A DNA stretch of 64,000 nucleotides from Lachnospiraceae bacterium NE2001 (GTDB lineage Bacteria; Bacillota; Clostridia; Lachnospirales; Lachnospiraceae): positions 32,294 to 96,293 of the forward strand of contig FOEK01000013.1 of assembly GCA_900110635.1 (NCBI GenBank), written 5' to 3'. Positions within the stretch are counted from its first letter, which is position 1; the number at the start of each line of letters is the position of its first letter. Shown in pieces: positions 18,314 to 27,372 of this stretch. The translations under genes and the position numbers were made by a program. The notes beneath the pieces were generated by a model. The model did no database searches. It worked only from the letters and a program-made list of their open reading frames with translations, and had not been told where the DNA came from.

Positions 18314-19045
18314 TTATCTCTTTCTCAAAGACAGAGAACCGTCCCCTGTCTTTATAAACTTTGGTTCTATGAATTCAACACCATTTGCAAGTATTTCTTC
18401 GAGGAAGAGTTTATAGTATTCTGGCACCAACTCCTCCGTCTCATCGTGGGCATGAAGCAGCAGTAAATGCTCGGTGCCGTCTACAAGCAATCCTTCATTT
18501 GTTTCTGGATCGATGTAGTGGATCCTTGCCATAACATCGTCCTTTGTGAAGCCACTGCCCTCACGGATATTCCACTCCATAAAATCAAAGGTCCAGAAGG
18601 TATCTATATCCTGGTCAAGTCCCATCTCCTTCCAGGACTTAAATGGTATCCTCGTATCATCCACCTTATCGAAACCATTTTCCCGAAGGTACTTCTGCAG
18701 AGCCTCTTTATTTTCTCCGCCTTTATTGCCGTATGGAAATCTGAACGGTCTATAACGTCTTTCAACGCCTGCCTCCTGATAGAGCCTGTCCAGAACAGCC
18801 TCGCACTTTTCGATCTCATTTACACATTCTTCAAAGCTAAGCTCTGAAAACTGTGGATGGGAATAGCTGTGATTACCAACTACGATCCCACTCTTCAAGG
18901 CATATACCGCATTATCAAAATACTTCTCAACATTTTCGCCCCAGGCAAACATAATTGCCGGAATCCCCTTCTCAGCAAGATAATCCACTATCGCCGGTGT
19001 ATTCCTGGATGCTATATCATCTATTGTAAGTAACGCTTTAATCAT
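18314..19045 (-). CDS. NodB-type polysaccharide deacetylase family protein
   Basis: 243 residues from the ATG at 19045, chosen because GGGGGAG lies about 8 bases upstream; a longer frame to 19075 lacks this. Motif 1 is LTIDD (usually TFDD), motif 2 HSYSH, then RPFRFPYGN and a late LLLHAHDE. No signal peptide, so it is probably cytoplasmic or has a non-wall substrate. The last ten or so codons fall inside a GGGGACGG repeat, so the C-terminus TGDGSLSLRKR is repeat-derived. Confidence 0.85.
   Translation of the reverse strand: MIKALLTIDDIASRNTPAIVDYLAEKGIPAIMFAWGENVEKYFDNAVYALKSGIVVGNHSYSHPQFSELSFEECVNEIEKCEAVLDRLYQEAGVERRYRPFRFPYGNKGGENKEALQKYLRENGFDKVDDTRIPFKSWKEMGLDQDIDTFWTFDFMEWNIREGSGFTKDDVMARIHYIDPETNEGLLVDGTEHLLLLHAHDETEELVPEYYKLFLEEILANGVEFIEPKFIKTGDGSLSLRKR
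18326..18352. repeat. GGGGACGG-family repeat inside the deacetylase 3' coding end
   Basis: AAAGACAG-AGAACCGTCC-CCTGTCTTT: an 8-9 bp stem unit of the dispersed family. Unlike the other copies it lies before the stop codon and is translated. Confidence 0.75.
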
Positions 19046-19087
19046 TTTACACTCCCCCGTATTTCTTAATCTCACTCCATTCGAAGC

Positions 19088-19110
19088 AACGATTTACTAC
19101 ACAAATTGTT
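19088..19110. repeat. Mini-hairpin upstream of the deacetylase gene
   Basis: AACGATTT pairs with AAATTGTT (one G-U) around ACTACAC. The flank (TCACTCCATTCGAAGCAACGATT) resembles the flanks of mini-hairpins at 14514-14553 and 55629-55668, suggesting one dispersed element family. Confidence 0.5.
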
Positions 19111-19227
19111 TACAATTATATCATAATTCAAGAAAAAAGTATGTTTTTGCTGTATTTAGTGTGTATAAACCGTAAAAGAATTGTTATAGAATAGAATGGT
19201 ATTTATTTGATTTTCGTGGAGGTTGTT

Positions 19228-20724
19228 ATGAATAAGAGAATAATTGTTGACGGTGAAGGTCGGGTGGACTTTCACAACAACGTAGATTCCTGTGTAGGAA
19301 CGGGCAGGTGGGGGCTTGCTCTGACTGAAGAATATCTAAAGGAGCTGGAGTTCGTTCAGGGTGAAATGGGATTTAAGCTGATCCGCGGACATGGTATATT
19401 TCACGATGATCTGTCCATCTATCACGAGTATGAAGAGGATGGGGAGATAAAGCTTGAATATAACTATACTTATCTCTTTAGGATAATTGACCGATTCCTG
19501 GAGATTGGAATCAGACCATATCTGGAACTGAGCTTTATGCCATCTCAGCTGGCAAAGGGAACCCAGACTCTCTTTCACTGGAAGGCAAATACTACACCAC
19601 CAAAGGAGTATCGTCTCTGGGCTGATATGGTGGTAGCTCTTCTAAAGAATCTTCGCGCACGCTACGGTGAAGAGGTTCTTGACTGGCCTATCGAAGTGTG
19701 GAACGAGCCAAATCTTCCTGGCTTCTGGTACAAGGCCGATATGGATGAGTATTTTAAGCTCTTCAAAGAAACCTACGAGGCTGTCAAGGCTTATGACAGT
19801 CGTTTTAAGGTTGGCGGTCCTGCTATCTGCGGCGTTAATGAAGAGGAATGGATCAGAGAGTTCCTTACCTTCTGCATAAAATATAACCTGAAGCCTGACA
19901 ATATCACGAGACATCACTACACTGTCGAGTTCCCAGAATCTATCGGTCACTACGACTATTCCAAGCTGGAAGACTCCGATATGAGGATCAATAATCTTCA
20001 GGCTACAAGGGACCTGGTTGATTCATTTGATGATTTTAAGGGAACCCCGATACATATAACTGAGTTCAGTACTTCTTATACACCTAGGGGCGTGATTCAC
20101 GATACGAATCTAAATGCCGCTTATCTCGCTCACCAGCTGTCTCGCCTGGGCGATATGAACGAGCTTTATTCCTACTGGACCTTTGGCGACGTATTCGAGG
20201 AGAAGGGAGTTCCAAACTCGCTATTCCACGGAGGCTTCGGTATGGTTGCTGCTGGCTGCATTCCAAAACCAACCTTCTGGACGTTTTCCTTTTATAAGCA
20301 TTTAAAGGAGTTTAGTGAAATCTGTGTTCATAGAGATGAGAACTCTGTAATCGTAAAATCTGAAGAAGGATACGCTGGAATTCTCTGGAATAAAGATGAG
20401 GAAGACCTGAGTGCTATTCTTGCTCTTCCATTCGAAACTGGAGAATACACCCTCATCACAAAGACCGTTGATGAAGAGTGCTGCAATCCGCTCAAGCTGT
20501 GGCACGATATCGGAGAGCCTGCATATCCGACCAAAGAAGAGACTGAGCTGATCCGAAGTGGCGCATATCCACTTATCAATAGCTCTATTGTTGATGTGAA
20601 TGATGATTCCACTGTTCTATCATTTGACGTTCGTAAACATGGTATCATCTACTTCGAACTTACAAAGCGCAGATTCACGCCAGACCGTGGCTACGACTAC
20701 AACAAAGTACTAACCCACCACTAA
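19228..20724 (+). CDS. Glycoside hydrolase family 39 (beta-xylosidase-like)
   Basis: 498 residues from the ATG at 19228, which has GTGGAGG upstream; a TTG further upstream is not needed. The GH39 barrel shows the acid/base Glu160 in WPIEVWNEPNLPGFW and the nucleophile Glu279 in PIHITEFST; these match the positions known for GH39 xylosidases. C-terminal beta domain from about 350. No signal peptide, so it probably acts in the cytoplasm on imported xylo-oligosaccharides. It is an isolated plus-strand gene between minus-strand genes; no sugar transporter is adjacent. Confidence 0.92.
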   Translation: MNKRIIVDGEGRVDFHNNVDSCVGTGRWGLALTEEYLKELEFVQGEMGFKLIRGHGIFHDDLSIYHEYEEDGEIKLEYNYTYLFRIIDRFLEIGIRPYLELSFMPSQLAKGTQTLFHWKANTTPPKEYRLWADMVVALLKNLRARYGEEVLDWPIEVWNEPNLPGFWYKADMDEYFKLFKETYEAVKAYDSRFKVGGPAICGVNEEEWIREFLTFCIKYNLKPDNITRHHYTVEFPESIGHYDYSKLEDSDMRINNLQATRDLVDSFDDFKGTPIHITEFSTSYTPRGVIHDTNLNAAYLAHQLSRLGDMNELYSYWTFGDVFEEKGVPNSLFHGGFGMVAAGCIPKPTFWTFSFYKHLKEFSEICVHRDENSVIVKSEEGYAGILWNKDEEDLSAILALPFETGEYTLITKTVDEECCNPLKLWHDIGEPAYPTKEETELIRSGAYPLINSSIVDVNDDSTVLSFDVRKHGIIYFELTKRRFTPDRGYDYNKVLTHH

Positions 20725-20726
20725 AA

Positions 20727-20779
20727 ATGTGTGAGTGGGGACTGTCCCCATTGCACATAGGTCTGTCCCCAATTGCACA
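20727..20779. repeat. GGGGACAG-variant repeats between convergent genes
   Basis: Two tandem units with GTCCCCATTGCACAT and GTCCCCAATTGCACATT plus an inverted GTGGGGAC lie between the GH39 and ybaK stop codons. This variant carries a TGCAC flank like the copies at 40978 and 42062. Probably works as a two-way transcript end. Confidence 0.7.
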
Positions 20780-21244
20780 TTATGCGAGGTCGGCATATTG
20801 GCTGCCAACGACTTTCTCGAGATCACTCGGGGAAAGCTCGACCTGGTAGCCAACTTTTCCGGCGCTGACATACATTTTTTCATATTCTTTAGCAGTCTGG
20901 TGGATAAATGTTGGAAAGCGCTTTTTCATTCCCACGGGAGAGCAGCCTCCATGAACATATCCTGTCAGTGGGAGAAGCTCCTTCTGTTTTATCATACTGA
21001 CTGCCTTTTCGCCAGCTGCCTTGGCTGCTTTTTTCAGATCCAGTTCTGCATTTACTGGGATCACAAAGACGTAGTACTGTCCCGACTTTGCCTGAGTCAC
21101 CAGTGTCTTAAAAACCTTTTCCGGATTCTCACCAAGTATTCCTGCTATCTCTTCACCTGACATAGTCGCATCTGGCTCGTACTCGTGGCTTTCATACTTT
21201 ATCTTCTTGCTGTCCAGCACACGCATCACATTTGTCTTTTCCAT
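20780..21244 (-). CDS. ybaK: YbaK/EbsC-type Cys-tRNA(Pro) deacylase
   Basis: 154 residues, typical length. It starts KTNVMRVLDSKKIKYESHEYEPDATMSGEEIA and contains VFKTLVTQAKSGQYYVFVIP, KQELLPLTGYVHGGCSPVGMKK and FPTFIHQTA, which are diagnostic of the YbaK domain with its catalytic Lys. The protein hydrolyses Cys mis-attached to tRNA-Pro. It is the second tRNA proofreading enzyme in the window after dtd. Confidence 0.93.
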   Translation of the reverse strand: MEKTNVMRVLDSKKIKYESHEYEPDATMSGEEIAGILGENPEKVFKTLVTQAKSGQYYVFVIPVNAELDLKKAAKAAGEKAVSMIKQKELLPLTGYVHGGCSPVGMKKRFPTFIHQTAKEYEKMYVSAGKVGYQVELSPSDLEKVVGSQYADLA

Positions 21245-21293
21245 CTATTCCACTCCTGCACCAAAAATATGTATCAAGCTTTTACTACAATTG

Positions 21294-21812
21294 TTATTCT
21301 ATTTCTTCCAGTGCAGCCTTGTAAGCGTTATATGTTGTATCATCGAAAAGAACCCACTTGATCACGTCAAACTTATCAGGATTCTCCTCCAGATATTTCT
21401 TAGCTACTCCAACTGCAATCCTGGCAGCCTCATTTAACGGATATCTATAAACACCAGTAGAAATGGATGGAAATGCTATGCTTCTTATCCCTTTCTCCAA
21501 AGCAATATCCAGACACGAGCTGTAACAGGATGCCAGCAGCTCCGCCTCATTGCTTTTTCCACCGTGCCAGATAGGTCCCGGCGTATGGATAACGTATGCA
21601 CACGGCAGATTATATGCCCCTGTGATCTTTGCCTGTCCAGTCTTGCATCCATTCAGAGTACGGCACTCCTCCAGAAGTCCCCTTCCTGCTGCCCTGTGAA
21701 TTGCACCGTCCACTCCGCCACCTCCAAGAAGAGAGGTGTTCGCTGCATTTACAATCGCCTCGACTCCACAGTCCTTTGTAATATCGCCCTTTAATAGTAC
21801 TATCTTGTCCAT
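21294..21812 (-). CDS. Macro-domain ADP-ribose hydrolase
   Basis: 172 residues from the ATG at 21812, preceded by GGTGGAG; a start at 21836 is possible but less likely. Shows the macro-domain motifs KGDITK, AIVNAANTSLLGGGGVDGAIHRAAG and SIAFPSISTGVYRYP. The YmdB/TARG-like group removes acetyl or ADP-ribose from O-acetyl-ADP-ribose or modified proteins and DNA. No ADP-ribosyltransferase toxin is adjacent. Confidence 0.92.
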   Translation of the reverse strand: MDKIVLLKGDITKDCGVEAIVNAANTSLLGGGGVDGAIHRAAGRGLLEECRTLNGCKTGQAKITGAYNLPCAYVIHTPGPIWHGGKSNEAELLASCYSSCLDIALEKGIRSIAFPSISTGVYRYPLNEAARIAVGVAKKYLEENPDKFDVIKWVLFDDTTYNAYKAALEEIE

Positions 21813-21887
21813 TTTACCAACTCCACCTTTAACCATATTTATACTTTTAACAACATTAACTCACACGAAACCATTTTATACTAAATG

Positions 21888-22343
21888 TTACTCTAATTCT
21901 TCCAGCATCTGCGTTGGATTGTCAGCTGCTTTAACATTTCCAAACGCCTTAATTATAATTCCCTTTTCATCGATGAGATATGTGGTTCTCACAACTCCCA
22001 TAGAAACTTTGCCATAGTTCTTCTTCTCTTTCCAGACATCGTAAGCCTGAATCACTTCTTTTTCTACATCAGAAAGAAGTGTAAATGGAAGTCCATATTT
22101 TTCTTCAAACTTCTTGTGAGAAGCAACAGAATCCTTGCTTACTCCAAGAATCACAGCTCCCTTTTCCTTGAATTGTGGCATAAGCTCGCCAAAGCTGCAG
22201 GCCTGTTTTGTGCAGCCAGAGGTATTATCCTTCGGATAGAAGTAAAGTACAACTTTCTTTCCCAAATAATCTGACAACTTATGCATTTCACCGTTCTGAT
22301 CCGGAAGCGTAAAATCCGGAGCCTTAGTTCCAATCTCTAACAT
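21888..22343 (-). CDS. bcp: Thiol peroxidase, Bcp/PrxQ type
   Basis: 151 residues. The peroxidatic Cys44 and resolving Cys49 are in YPKDNTSGCTKQACSF, the atypical 2-Cys PrxQ pattern. The rest (SKDSVASHKKFEEKYGLPFTLLSD, RTTYLIDEKG) is typical. A cytoplasmic thioredoxin-dependent peroxidase; with the glutathione peroxidase at 59.9 kb it is one of two peroxide-detoxifying enzymes in this anaerobe's window. Confidence 0.94.
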   Translation of the reverse strand: MLEIGTKAPDFTLPDQNGEMHKLSDYLGKKVVLYFYPKDNTSGCTKQACSFGELMPQFKEKGAVILGVSKDSVASHKKFEEKYGLPFTLLSDVEKEVIQAYDVWKEKKNYGKVSMGVVRTTYLIDEKGIIIKAFGNVKAADNPTQMLEELE

Positions 22344-22371
22344 ATCTAACCTCCCAAAAATTGATGTTTAT

Positions 22372-23004
22372 CTAGCGTGAGTTCTCACGTATTCTTGATT
22401 CTTCTTTTTCTCTGTCGAAGAGGCCACTGAACCTTGCCTCAACTCCGTGCTTCATCCTGACAAAGTTTGGATAGTGCTTGAAAATGATAAATAGCCCGAT
22501 AGCCGCTACGATTATTGTACCTATAAGGTCCTTTGTTGATATTCCATATATCACTGGAAATGCAATGCACACCATGGATATAACTATGCAGATGTAATCA
22601 ATAATGACAAGAAGTATGACTGCGCAAGTAAGCAGAAGAAGAAACCATTTATAGTTAAACGCCAGGATTAATCCTCCAAAGCTGGCAAAACCTTTTCCAC
22701 CCTTAAACTTCATAAATACAGGAAATACATGTCCCAAAATACAAAACATTGAAGCAAGGGCACCTATAAAGGGATAAGCTGGAAAGATCATCATAGCCAC
22801 CTTGTAGCAGCCAAATGATTTCAGTATATCCAGAACTGCTGTAATAATACCAGCCTTTGTTCCCATGGTAATAACTGCATTAGCTGTTCCGGCATTTTCC
22901 GATCCAGAGTTTCTTATATCGAATCCCCGAATTTTTGCCATTATGTACGCTGGATTAATACAACCTACCAGGTAACAACAAATAACTAATAAAGCTATTT
23001 TCAT
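22372..23004 (-). CDS. plsY: Glycerol-3-phosphate acyltransferase PlsY
   Basis: 210 residues from the ATG at 23004 (MKIALLVICCYLVGCINPAYI), which gives the normal PlsY start; GGAGG is 11 bases upstream. The longer frame to 23064 would overlap the nuclease gene. Motifs RNSGSENAGTANA and GHVFPVFMKFKGGKGFASFGG match the acyl-phosphate and glycerol-phosphate sites. Five or so membrane helices. It makes lysophosphatidic acid from acyl phosphate. Confidence 0.93.
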   Translation of the reverse strand: MKIALLVICCYLVGCINPAYIMAKIRGFDIRNSGSENAGTANAVITMGTKAGIITAVLDILKSFGCYKVAMMIFPAYPFIGALASMFCILGHVFPVFMKFKGGKGFASFGGLILAFNYKWFLLLLTCAVILLVIIDYICIVISMVCIAFPVIYGISTKDLIGTIIVAAIGLFIIFKHYPNFVRMKHGVEARFSGLFDREKEESRIRENSR

Positions 23005-23026
23005 ATAAAACCATACCTCCATATCA

Positions 23027-24160
23027 CTATCTATATTCAGCCAGGCATCTGCCACAAGGTTCATAACCTTTCTTCTTTAATTCACTGATGGAGCTTTCAC
23101 ATTCCTGCTTATTTTTTTCAGCCATATCATTTACGCTGCTGCAGGTTGGAAGATGTATCTTCTTGGAGTTTGTATTGAGGATGTAAGTTCTCTCTTCGTC
23201 CTCACCACTAACAACCGTCTTGGTTTCAGAATTTGCCTCTGTTGTGGATTCTGTATCCGCTCCGATTAAGATTACTGAAGAATCCTCTGCTTCTGATTCT
23301 TTAGTCTCGCCCTTTTCCTCGATGGTCTCTCCGGATTCTTTGGCTGTATCTTTAGATTCTTCGGAAACTGAGCTGTCCCCAGTTACATAGTCAATCTCAA
23401 TTCCAGGCTGCACGTTGTAACAGAAAACATTGAAACAGATTCCCTCGCCCTTATCCTCAACAGACCAGGCCTCCATCTGAACACCCGTCGCAACCAGATT
23501 GTCGCCCTCGAATACAGGTGTCACACGATACAGCACGTGATTATCGGTGCTTCGTACATAATCAAGAACCTTCAGTTCAAAGATCTGCATAGTCTCCTGA
23601 TTCAGGTATCTCGTTCCTGTGATCAGATTCTTCTCATTTGCATTTTCACCAGCAAGGCTAAATGCAATAAGGTGCGATCTGTTATAGAGATAGTTATCTT
23701 CTATCAAGTCGGGGTACTTCACCACATGCCAGCCTGAAGGTCTTACGTCTCCTATCTCCCCACGTTCCTCAGTGGGCATTATCTCCTTGCAGATATTGGC
23801 AAATGCAGCTCCACATCTCCCCAGCGAGTCCAGCTCGCTGTAATTCTCAAAGGCTTCAGTACTCCTCTTTTCATCCTCGGTGAACTCAGGAACGTTATCA
23901 TTTAACTGGACAAACGCTTCTCCATCGTAAGGTGCTATTACAAGTTCATCAGCAGTCTGAAAATCAGTTTTCGTTTCAGACGTTTCTTCTGTAGTCTCTG
24001 TCACGGCCTCGGTTATCTCTGTTGTTGTCTCAGTATCTTCCGCAACAGTTTCACTCTCGGCAGGTTGATCTGCAGAATAAGGAATAGTACAGCCATTTGC
24101 CCCTGTTATAATGACCATACACATAGCTATTATACAGATTTTTCTATATAATCTCCTCAT
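23027..24160 (-). CDS. Lipoprotein DNA/RNA non-specific endonuclease with C-terminal Ada-like Cys motif
   Basis: 377 residues. A signal peptide ending in lipobox GANGC (Cys24) predicts surface anchoring; a Thr/Glu-rich spacer follows (26-75). The nuclease core (about 100-260) carries RSHLIAFSLAGENANEKNLITGTRYLN, the NRSH form of the DRGH-type active site, as in secreted DNA-entry nucleases. A second Ser/Glu-rich linker leads to a C-terminal domain with HLPTCSSVNDM and GYEPCGRC, like the zinc-binding part of Ada. Likely role: surface DNA degradation for nutrients or uptake. Confidence 0.85.
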   Translation of the reverse strand: MRRLYRKICIIAMCMVIITGANGCTIPYSADQPAESETVAEDTETTTEITEAVTETTEETSETKTDFQTADELVIAPYDGEAFVQLNDNVPEFTEDEKRSTEAFENYSELDSLGRCGAAFANICKEIMPTEERGEIGDVRPSGWHVVKYPDLIEDNYLYNRSHLIAFSLAGENANEKNLITGTRYLNQETMQIFELKVLDYVRSTDNHVLYRVTPVFEGDNLVATGVQMEAWSVEDKGEGICFNVFCYNVQPGIEIDYVTGDSSVSEESKDTAKESGETIEEKGETKESEAEDSSVILIGADTESTTEANSETKTVVSGEDEERTYILNTNSKKIHLPTCSSVNDMAEKNKQECESSISELKKKGYEPCGRCLAEYR

Positions 24161-24277
24161 TCTCTCTGTCCCTGCTCATCAGTTTATAGTATATCTTAAA
24201 TCTTATTCCTTTCTAATATCATAATTATACATCACAAACCGCTTTAGTAAAGTGGTTTACATAATCAATTCACAGAA

Positions 24278-25114
24278 TTAGTCCTCAAATAAATCCGGAT
24301 GTTCCTCTGACCACCCTGCCTGTGGGATACAGGACAGATATGATATTTCATCCTCATTTAAGTCAAAATCAAATACATCCAGATTCTGAAGCATACGTTC
24401 CTTGCTGGATGCCTTCGGAATTACCGGAATACCTCTCTTAATCAGGAAACTAATCAGAACCTGGGCTGGTGACTTACCATACTTATCAGCAAGCTTTATA
24501 ATACGTTCATCACTGAGCATTCTCGCTCTTCCAAGTGGGCTCCAGGCCTGAGGAACTATGCCCTCCTTCTTCAGATAGGACAAGGTGTACTCCTGCATAT
24601 AACCCACGTGAAGCTCCAGCTGATCCACCATTGGTTTGATGCGTGCTGCTTCTAATAACGGGCGCAGGTGATGTGGCAGAAAATTTGACACACCAATAGC
24701 CTTGATCCTGCCTTCATCGTATAGCTCTTCCATTGCCTTCCAGCCTTCGATTATTTTATCCAGCCATCTCTCATCACTCTGACTCACCTTCGGCCAATGA
24801 ATAAGGAACATATCCAGATAATCTGTCTGCAGCTTCCTGCATGACTCCTCGAAGGATTCTCTGGTTTCTTCTAACCCCAGCATAGTGGGCCAAACCTTAC
24901 TACAGATAAATATATCCTCTCTCAGAATCCCCGACTCAAGAATAGCCTCTCCTATGGCATCCTCGTTATAATAATAGCTGGCTGTATCGATATATCTGTA
25001 GCCTGTTTCAAGGGCATCAAGAATAACCTGTTTACCCCCATTTTCAGTTGACAGATACGATCCATACCCAACCATCGGTATATTCACATTGTTACTTAGT
25101 GTTACTTCCTTCAT
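24278..25114 (-). CDS. Aldo/keto reductase
   Basis: 278 residues, standard length. The catalytic tetrad is seen: Asp and Tyr in YRYIDTASYYYNEDAIGEAI, Lys in ICSKVWP and His in LIHWPKV. The C-terminal NADPH-binding segment has IPVIPKASSKERMLQNLDVF. A cytoplasmic NADPH-dependent carbonyl reductase of unknown substrate. It lies 35 bases after the alpha/beta hydrolase gene and may be co-transcribed. Confidence 0.93.
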   Translation of the reverse strand: MKEVTLSNNVNIPMVGYGSYLSTENGGKQVILDALETGYRYIDTASYYYNEDAIGEAILESGILREDIFICSKVWPTMLGLEETRESFEESCRKLQTDYLDMFLIHWPKVSQSDERWLDKIIEGWKAMEELYDEGRIKAIGVSNFLPHHLRPLLEAARIKPMVDQLELHVGYMQEYTLSYLKKEGIVPQAWSPLGRARMLSDERIIKLADKYGKSPAQVLISFLIKRGIPVIPKASSKERMLQNLDVFDFDLNEDEISYLSCIPQAGWSEEHPDLFED

Positions 25115-25149
25115 ATCAGAACCCTTTCATATTAACAACTCTTCTTCGT

Positions 25150-26028
25150 TCAGCGAGTCTTCACCACGTGCCGCTTCATAAAATCACACTGGTCATCATT
25201 TGCCTGACCAGCAAGCCCGCTCTTTACATCCACGTGAAATACGTGCCCAATATTCTTATCCCCATACACCTTGCTCTCGCATTCTACGCCCCTGTCTCGA
25301 AGAAGCTGCGTCATAGGTTCTACATTTTCCAGTAGAAAATCCCCTCCAGAGCTAAATATATAACAAGGCGGATAGTTCTGATCTATATAGTCCAGCACCT
25401 TCAGTTTCTCCCCGAAGCCTTCAGGACTGGATGTAAAATAATCCTTTATAAGTCCCGTTCTCTTTCCACCAAGATGTTTCTCCAGATCATAGAGGCCACA
25501 GGCAAGGGACAGTCCCCGAATGCTTGCTTCAGGCTTCCTTAACCTGAAGAGCTTGCGATACTTTTCGTTTGAATATATAGCCCCATACTGGCTGGCGAGC
25601 TGTGCTCCTGCAGAATCTCCGATCAGAAATACATTTGACATATCAACAGGATAAAGCTCTTTCTTAGTTTCTAGCCACTCTATTACCTTTGAGATATCCT
25701 CTAAGGGAGATGGAAACTTAAACTTAGGAGCAAGCCTGTAATCGAAGTTCACCACCGTGAAACCACGCCTTGCCAGATCTGCGCAGTAGAACTGATACAC
25801 CTCCTTACTACCGTAGACATAGGCCCCACCATGAATGCTGATAATAACTGGAAGCTTCTTATCTGCCTTATCTCTTGGATAACAGATGTCCAGACTGTTA
25901 TAAAACTCATCATCGCCGTATCTGTTATCCCTGATATATCTGACCTCCTCAGGGATAGTAAGCCCCGCATCGCGCTTTGCATCGTTTTTCTTCCAGGTGA
26001 CATTTATAAAAATACTTTCTAATGACAT
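25150..26028 (-). CDS. Alpha/beta hydrolase, hormone-sensitive-lipase-like
   Basis: 292 residues. The oxyanion motif HGGAYVYGS, nucleophile elbow GDSAGAQ, and late Asp (SGGDFLLENVEP) and His (IGHVFHVD) give a complete Ser-Asp-His triad. AGGGG precedes the ATG by 6 bases. Probably a cytoplasmic carboxylesterase. Such esterases deacetylate plant polysaccharide or small esters; the substrate is not predictable. Confidence 0.9.
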   Translation of the reverse strand: MSLESIFINVTWKKNDAKRDAGLTIPEEVRYIRDNRYGDDEFYNSLDICYPRDKADKKLPVIISIHGGAYVYGSKEVYQFYCADLARRGFTVVNFDYRLAPKFKFPSPLEDISKVIEWLETKKELYPVDMSNVFLIGDSAGAQLASQYGAIYSNEKYRKLFRLRKPEASIRGLSLACGLYDLEKHLGGKRTGLIKDYFTSSPEGFGEKLKVLDYIDQNYPPCYIFSSGGDFLLENVEPMTQLLRDRGVECESKVYGDKNIGHVFHVDVKSGLAGQANDDQCDFMKRHVVKTR

Positions 26029-26121
26029 ATCAAACCCCTATCACATATACATCACTTGTCATCTTGCTCACATCCATCATTATACATTATACAGGTGGGT
26101 TTATCTAGCAACCTTATACAT

Positions 26122-26154
26122 AAAAAAACGAGCCACTTTTCTAAGTGACTCGTT
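26122..26154 (-). terminator. Rho-independent terminator of the sigma factor gene
   Basis: On the minus strand a 12-bp stem (AACGAGTCACTT with AAGTGGCTCGTT, one G-U) around AGAA is followed by seven T. It begins about 10 bases after the stop codon. Confidence 0.93.
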
Positions 26155-26162
26155 CACTAACA

Positions 26163-27074
26163 CTACAGGCAGGCTGCCTTCTTGCTATTATATGCCTTGG
26201 AAAGGGATCTGAGGCGAGGATTCTTACTAAGCTTCACAAAAGCCGCACCCTGAATCTGGCGGATACGCTCTCTTGTAACCCCATAAACCTCGCCAAGCTC
26301 CTCAAGAGTGTAGATCCTGTCTGCGAAACCGCATCTCTTGATTACAATGTCGAGCTCCTGAGGGGTAAGGCTGTCCCTCATCGCCTCTCTTACCACCTCT
26401 CCGACCTCGTCTCTGAGGATAGCCGTCTCCGGTCCCTCCACGGATACATCCTCAATAAGGTCTCCCAGACTGGTCTCACTCTCCTCATCGATTTCCCTGT
26501 CGATGGAATCCATCTGGATACTATAGATGTCGCACTCAGCAACCTTCTCAACACTGATTCCCAGCGCCTCTGCTATAACCTCATCAGAAGCATAAGTGCC
26601 ATTCTGATGGAAGTAGGCCTCCCTTGCCTTCCTGACCTTATTCATCCTCTCAAACATATGGTCCGGGATTCGGATGCTTCTGCCCTTCTGGGAGAAGGCC
26701 CGGAGGATGCTCTGCTTAATCCAGGTCATTGCGTAGGTGGAGAAAGCATAACCCATACTTGGGTCGAACCTCTCTGCAGCCTTGATAAGACCGAAATTGC
26801 CCTCCTGGATAATGTCCTCAAGTGACATATTAACACCATTCTTAGCGTACTGCTTGGCAACAGACACAACCAGCTTAGTGTTCTGCTCAACAAGCTCATT
26901 CCGAGCGATGGTCGAATCACTATTAACCAGAGTGCCATCCAGCTTGTCAGCTGTGTACTTCCTACTGTTACTGATGTCAGCAATGTACTCCTTGAATCCG
27001 TTATACTCAGAGCCCTTGTCATAGTAATCTGTATTGTTCTCAGCAATGTTCTCATCAAAATCAATAATATTCAT
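26163..27074 (-). CDS. Sigma-70 family RNA polymerase sigma factor (group 2/3-like)
   Basis: 303 residues from ATG 27074 (a TTG six bases upstream is an alternative). Region 2 is clear: NTKLVVSVAKQYAKNG, DIIQEGNFGLIKAAERFDPSMGYAFSTYAMTWIKQSILRAF; region 3 RSIRIPDHM; region 4 RCGFADRIYTLEELGEVYGVTRERIRQIQ. Region 1.1 is missing and the N-terminus is short and acidic, so this is not the main RpoD but a related alternative sigma factor. No anti-sigma gene is adjacent. Target promoters unknown. Confidence 0.9.
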   Translation of the reverse strand: MNIIDFDENIAENNTDYYDKGSEYNGFKEYIADISNSRKYTADKLDGTLVNSDSTIARNELVEQNTKLVVSVAKQYAKNGVNMSLEDIIQEGNFGLIKAAERFDPSMGYAFSTYAMTWIKQSILRAFSQKGRSIRIPDHMFERMNKVRKAREAYFHQNGTYASDEVIAEALGISVEKVAECDIYSIQMDSIDREIDEESETSLGDLIEDVSVEGPETAILRDEVGEVVREAMRDSLTPQELDIVIKRCGFADRIYTLEELGEVYGVTRERIRQIQGAAFVKLSKNPRLRSLSKAYNSKKAACL

Positions 27075-27281
27075 AGCCAACTCATCCTTTCAAAACTTAT
27101 ACTAGATAACAATATGTTCTATAAATATTCTTTCTATAAATACTTTTTTCCATATTAAGTTGTTATTCAGTTGTAAAGGTGCAGTTCGCCCTGATAAGGG
27201 CAGGAAAGGGCTTCTTTTCTATCTTAAGTATACAAAATAGTCTGTCCCATAAAAAGCCAGACTAAAATTGAAATTTAAACC

Positions 27282-27315
27282 AAAAAAAGTACCACCGATA
27301 GAACCTCGGTGGTAC
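27282..27315 (-). terminator. Rho-independent terminator of the erythromycin-esterase-like gene
   Basis: Perfect 10-bp stem GTACCACCGA / TCGGTGGTAC with a 7-base loop followed by seven T on the minus strand, about 60 bases after the stop codon. Confidence 0.95.
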
Positions 27316-27372
27316 ATGGGGAGGGAGTTGTTATAGTTGCAAAACTACAACAAATGTCATCGGACTATGTAA

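Noticed and set aside
24236..24258. Terminator after the aldo/keto reductase gene
   Set aside because: AAACCACTTT/AAAGCGGTTT has a central mismatch and no T-run follows.
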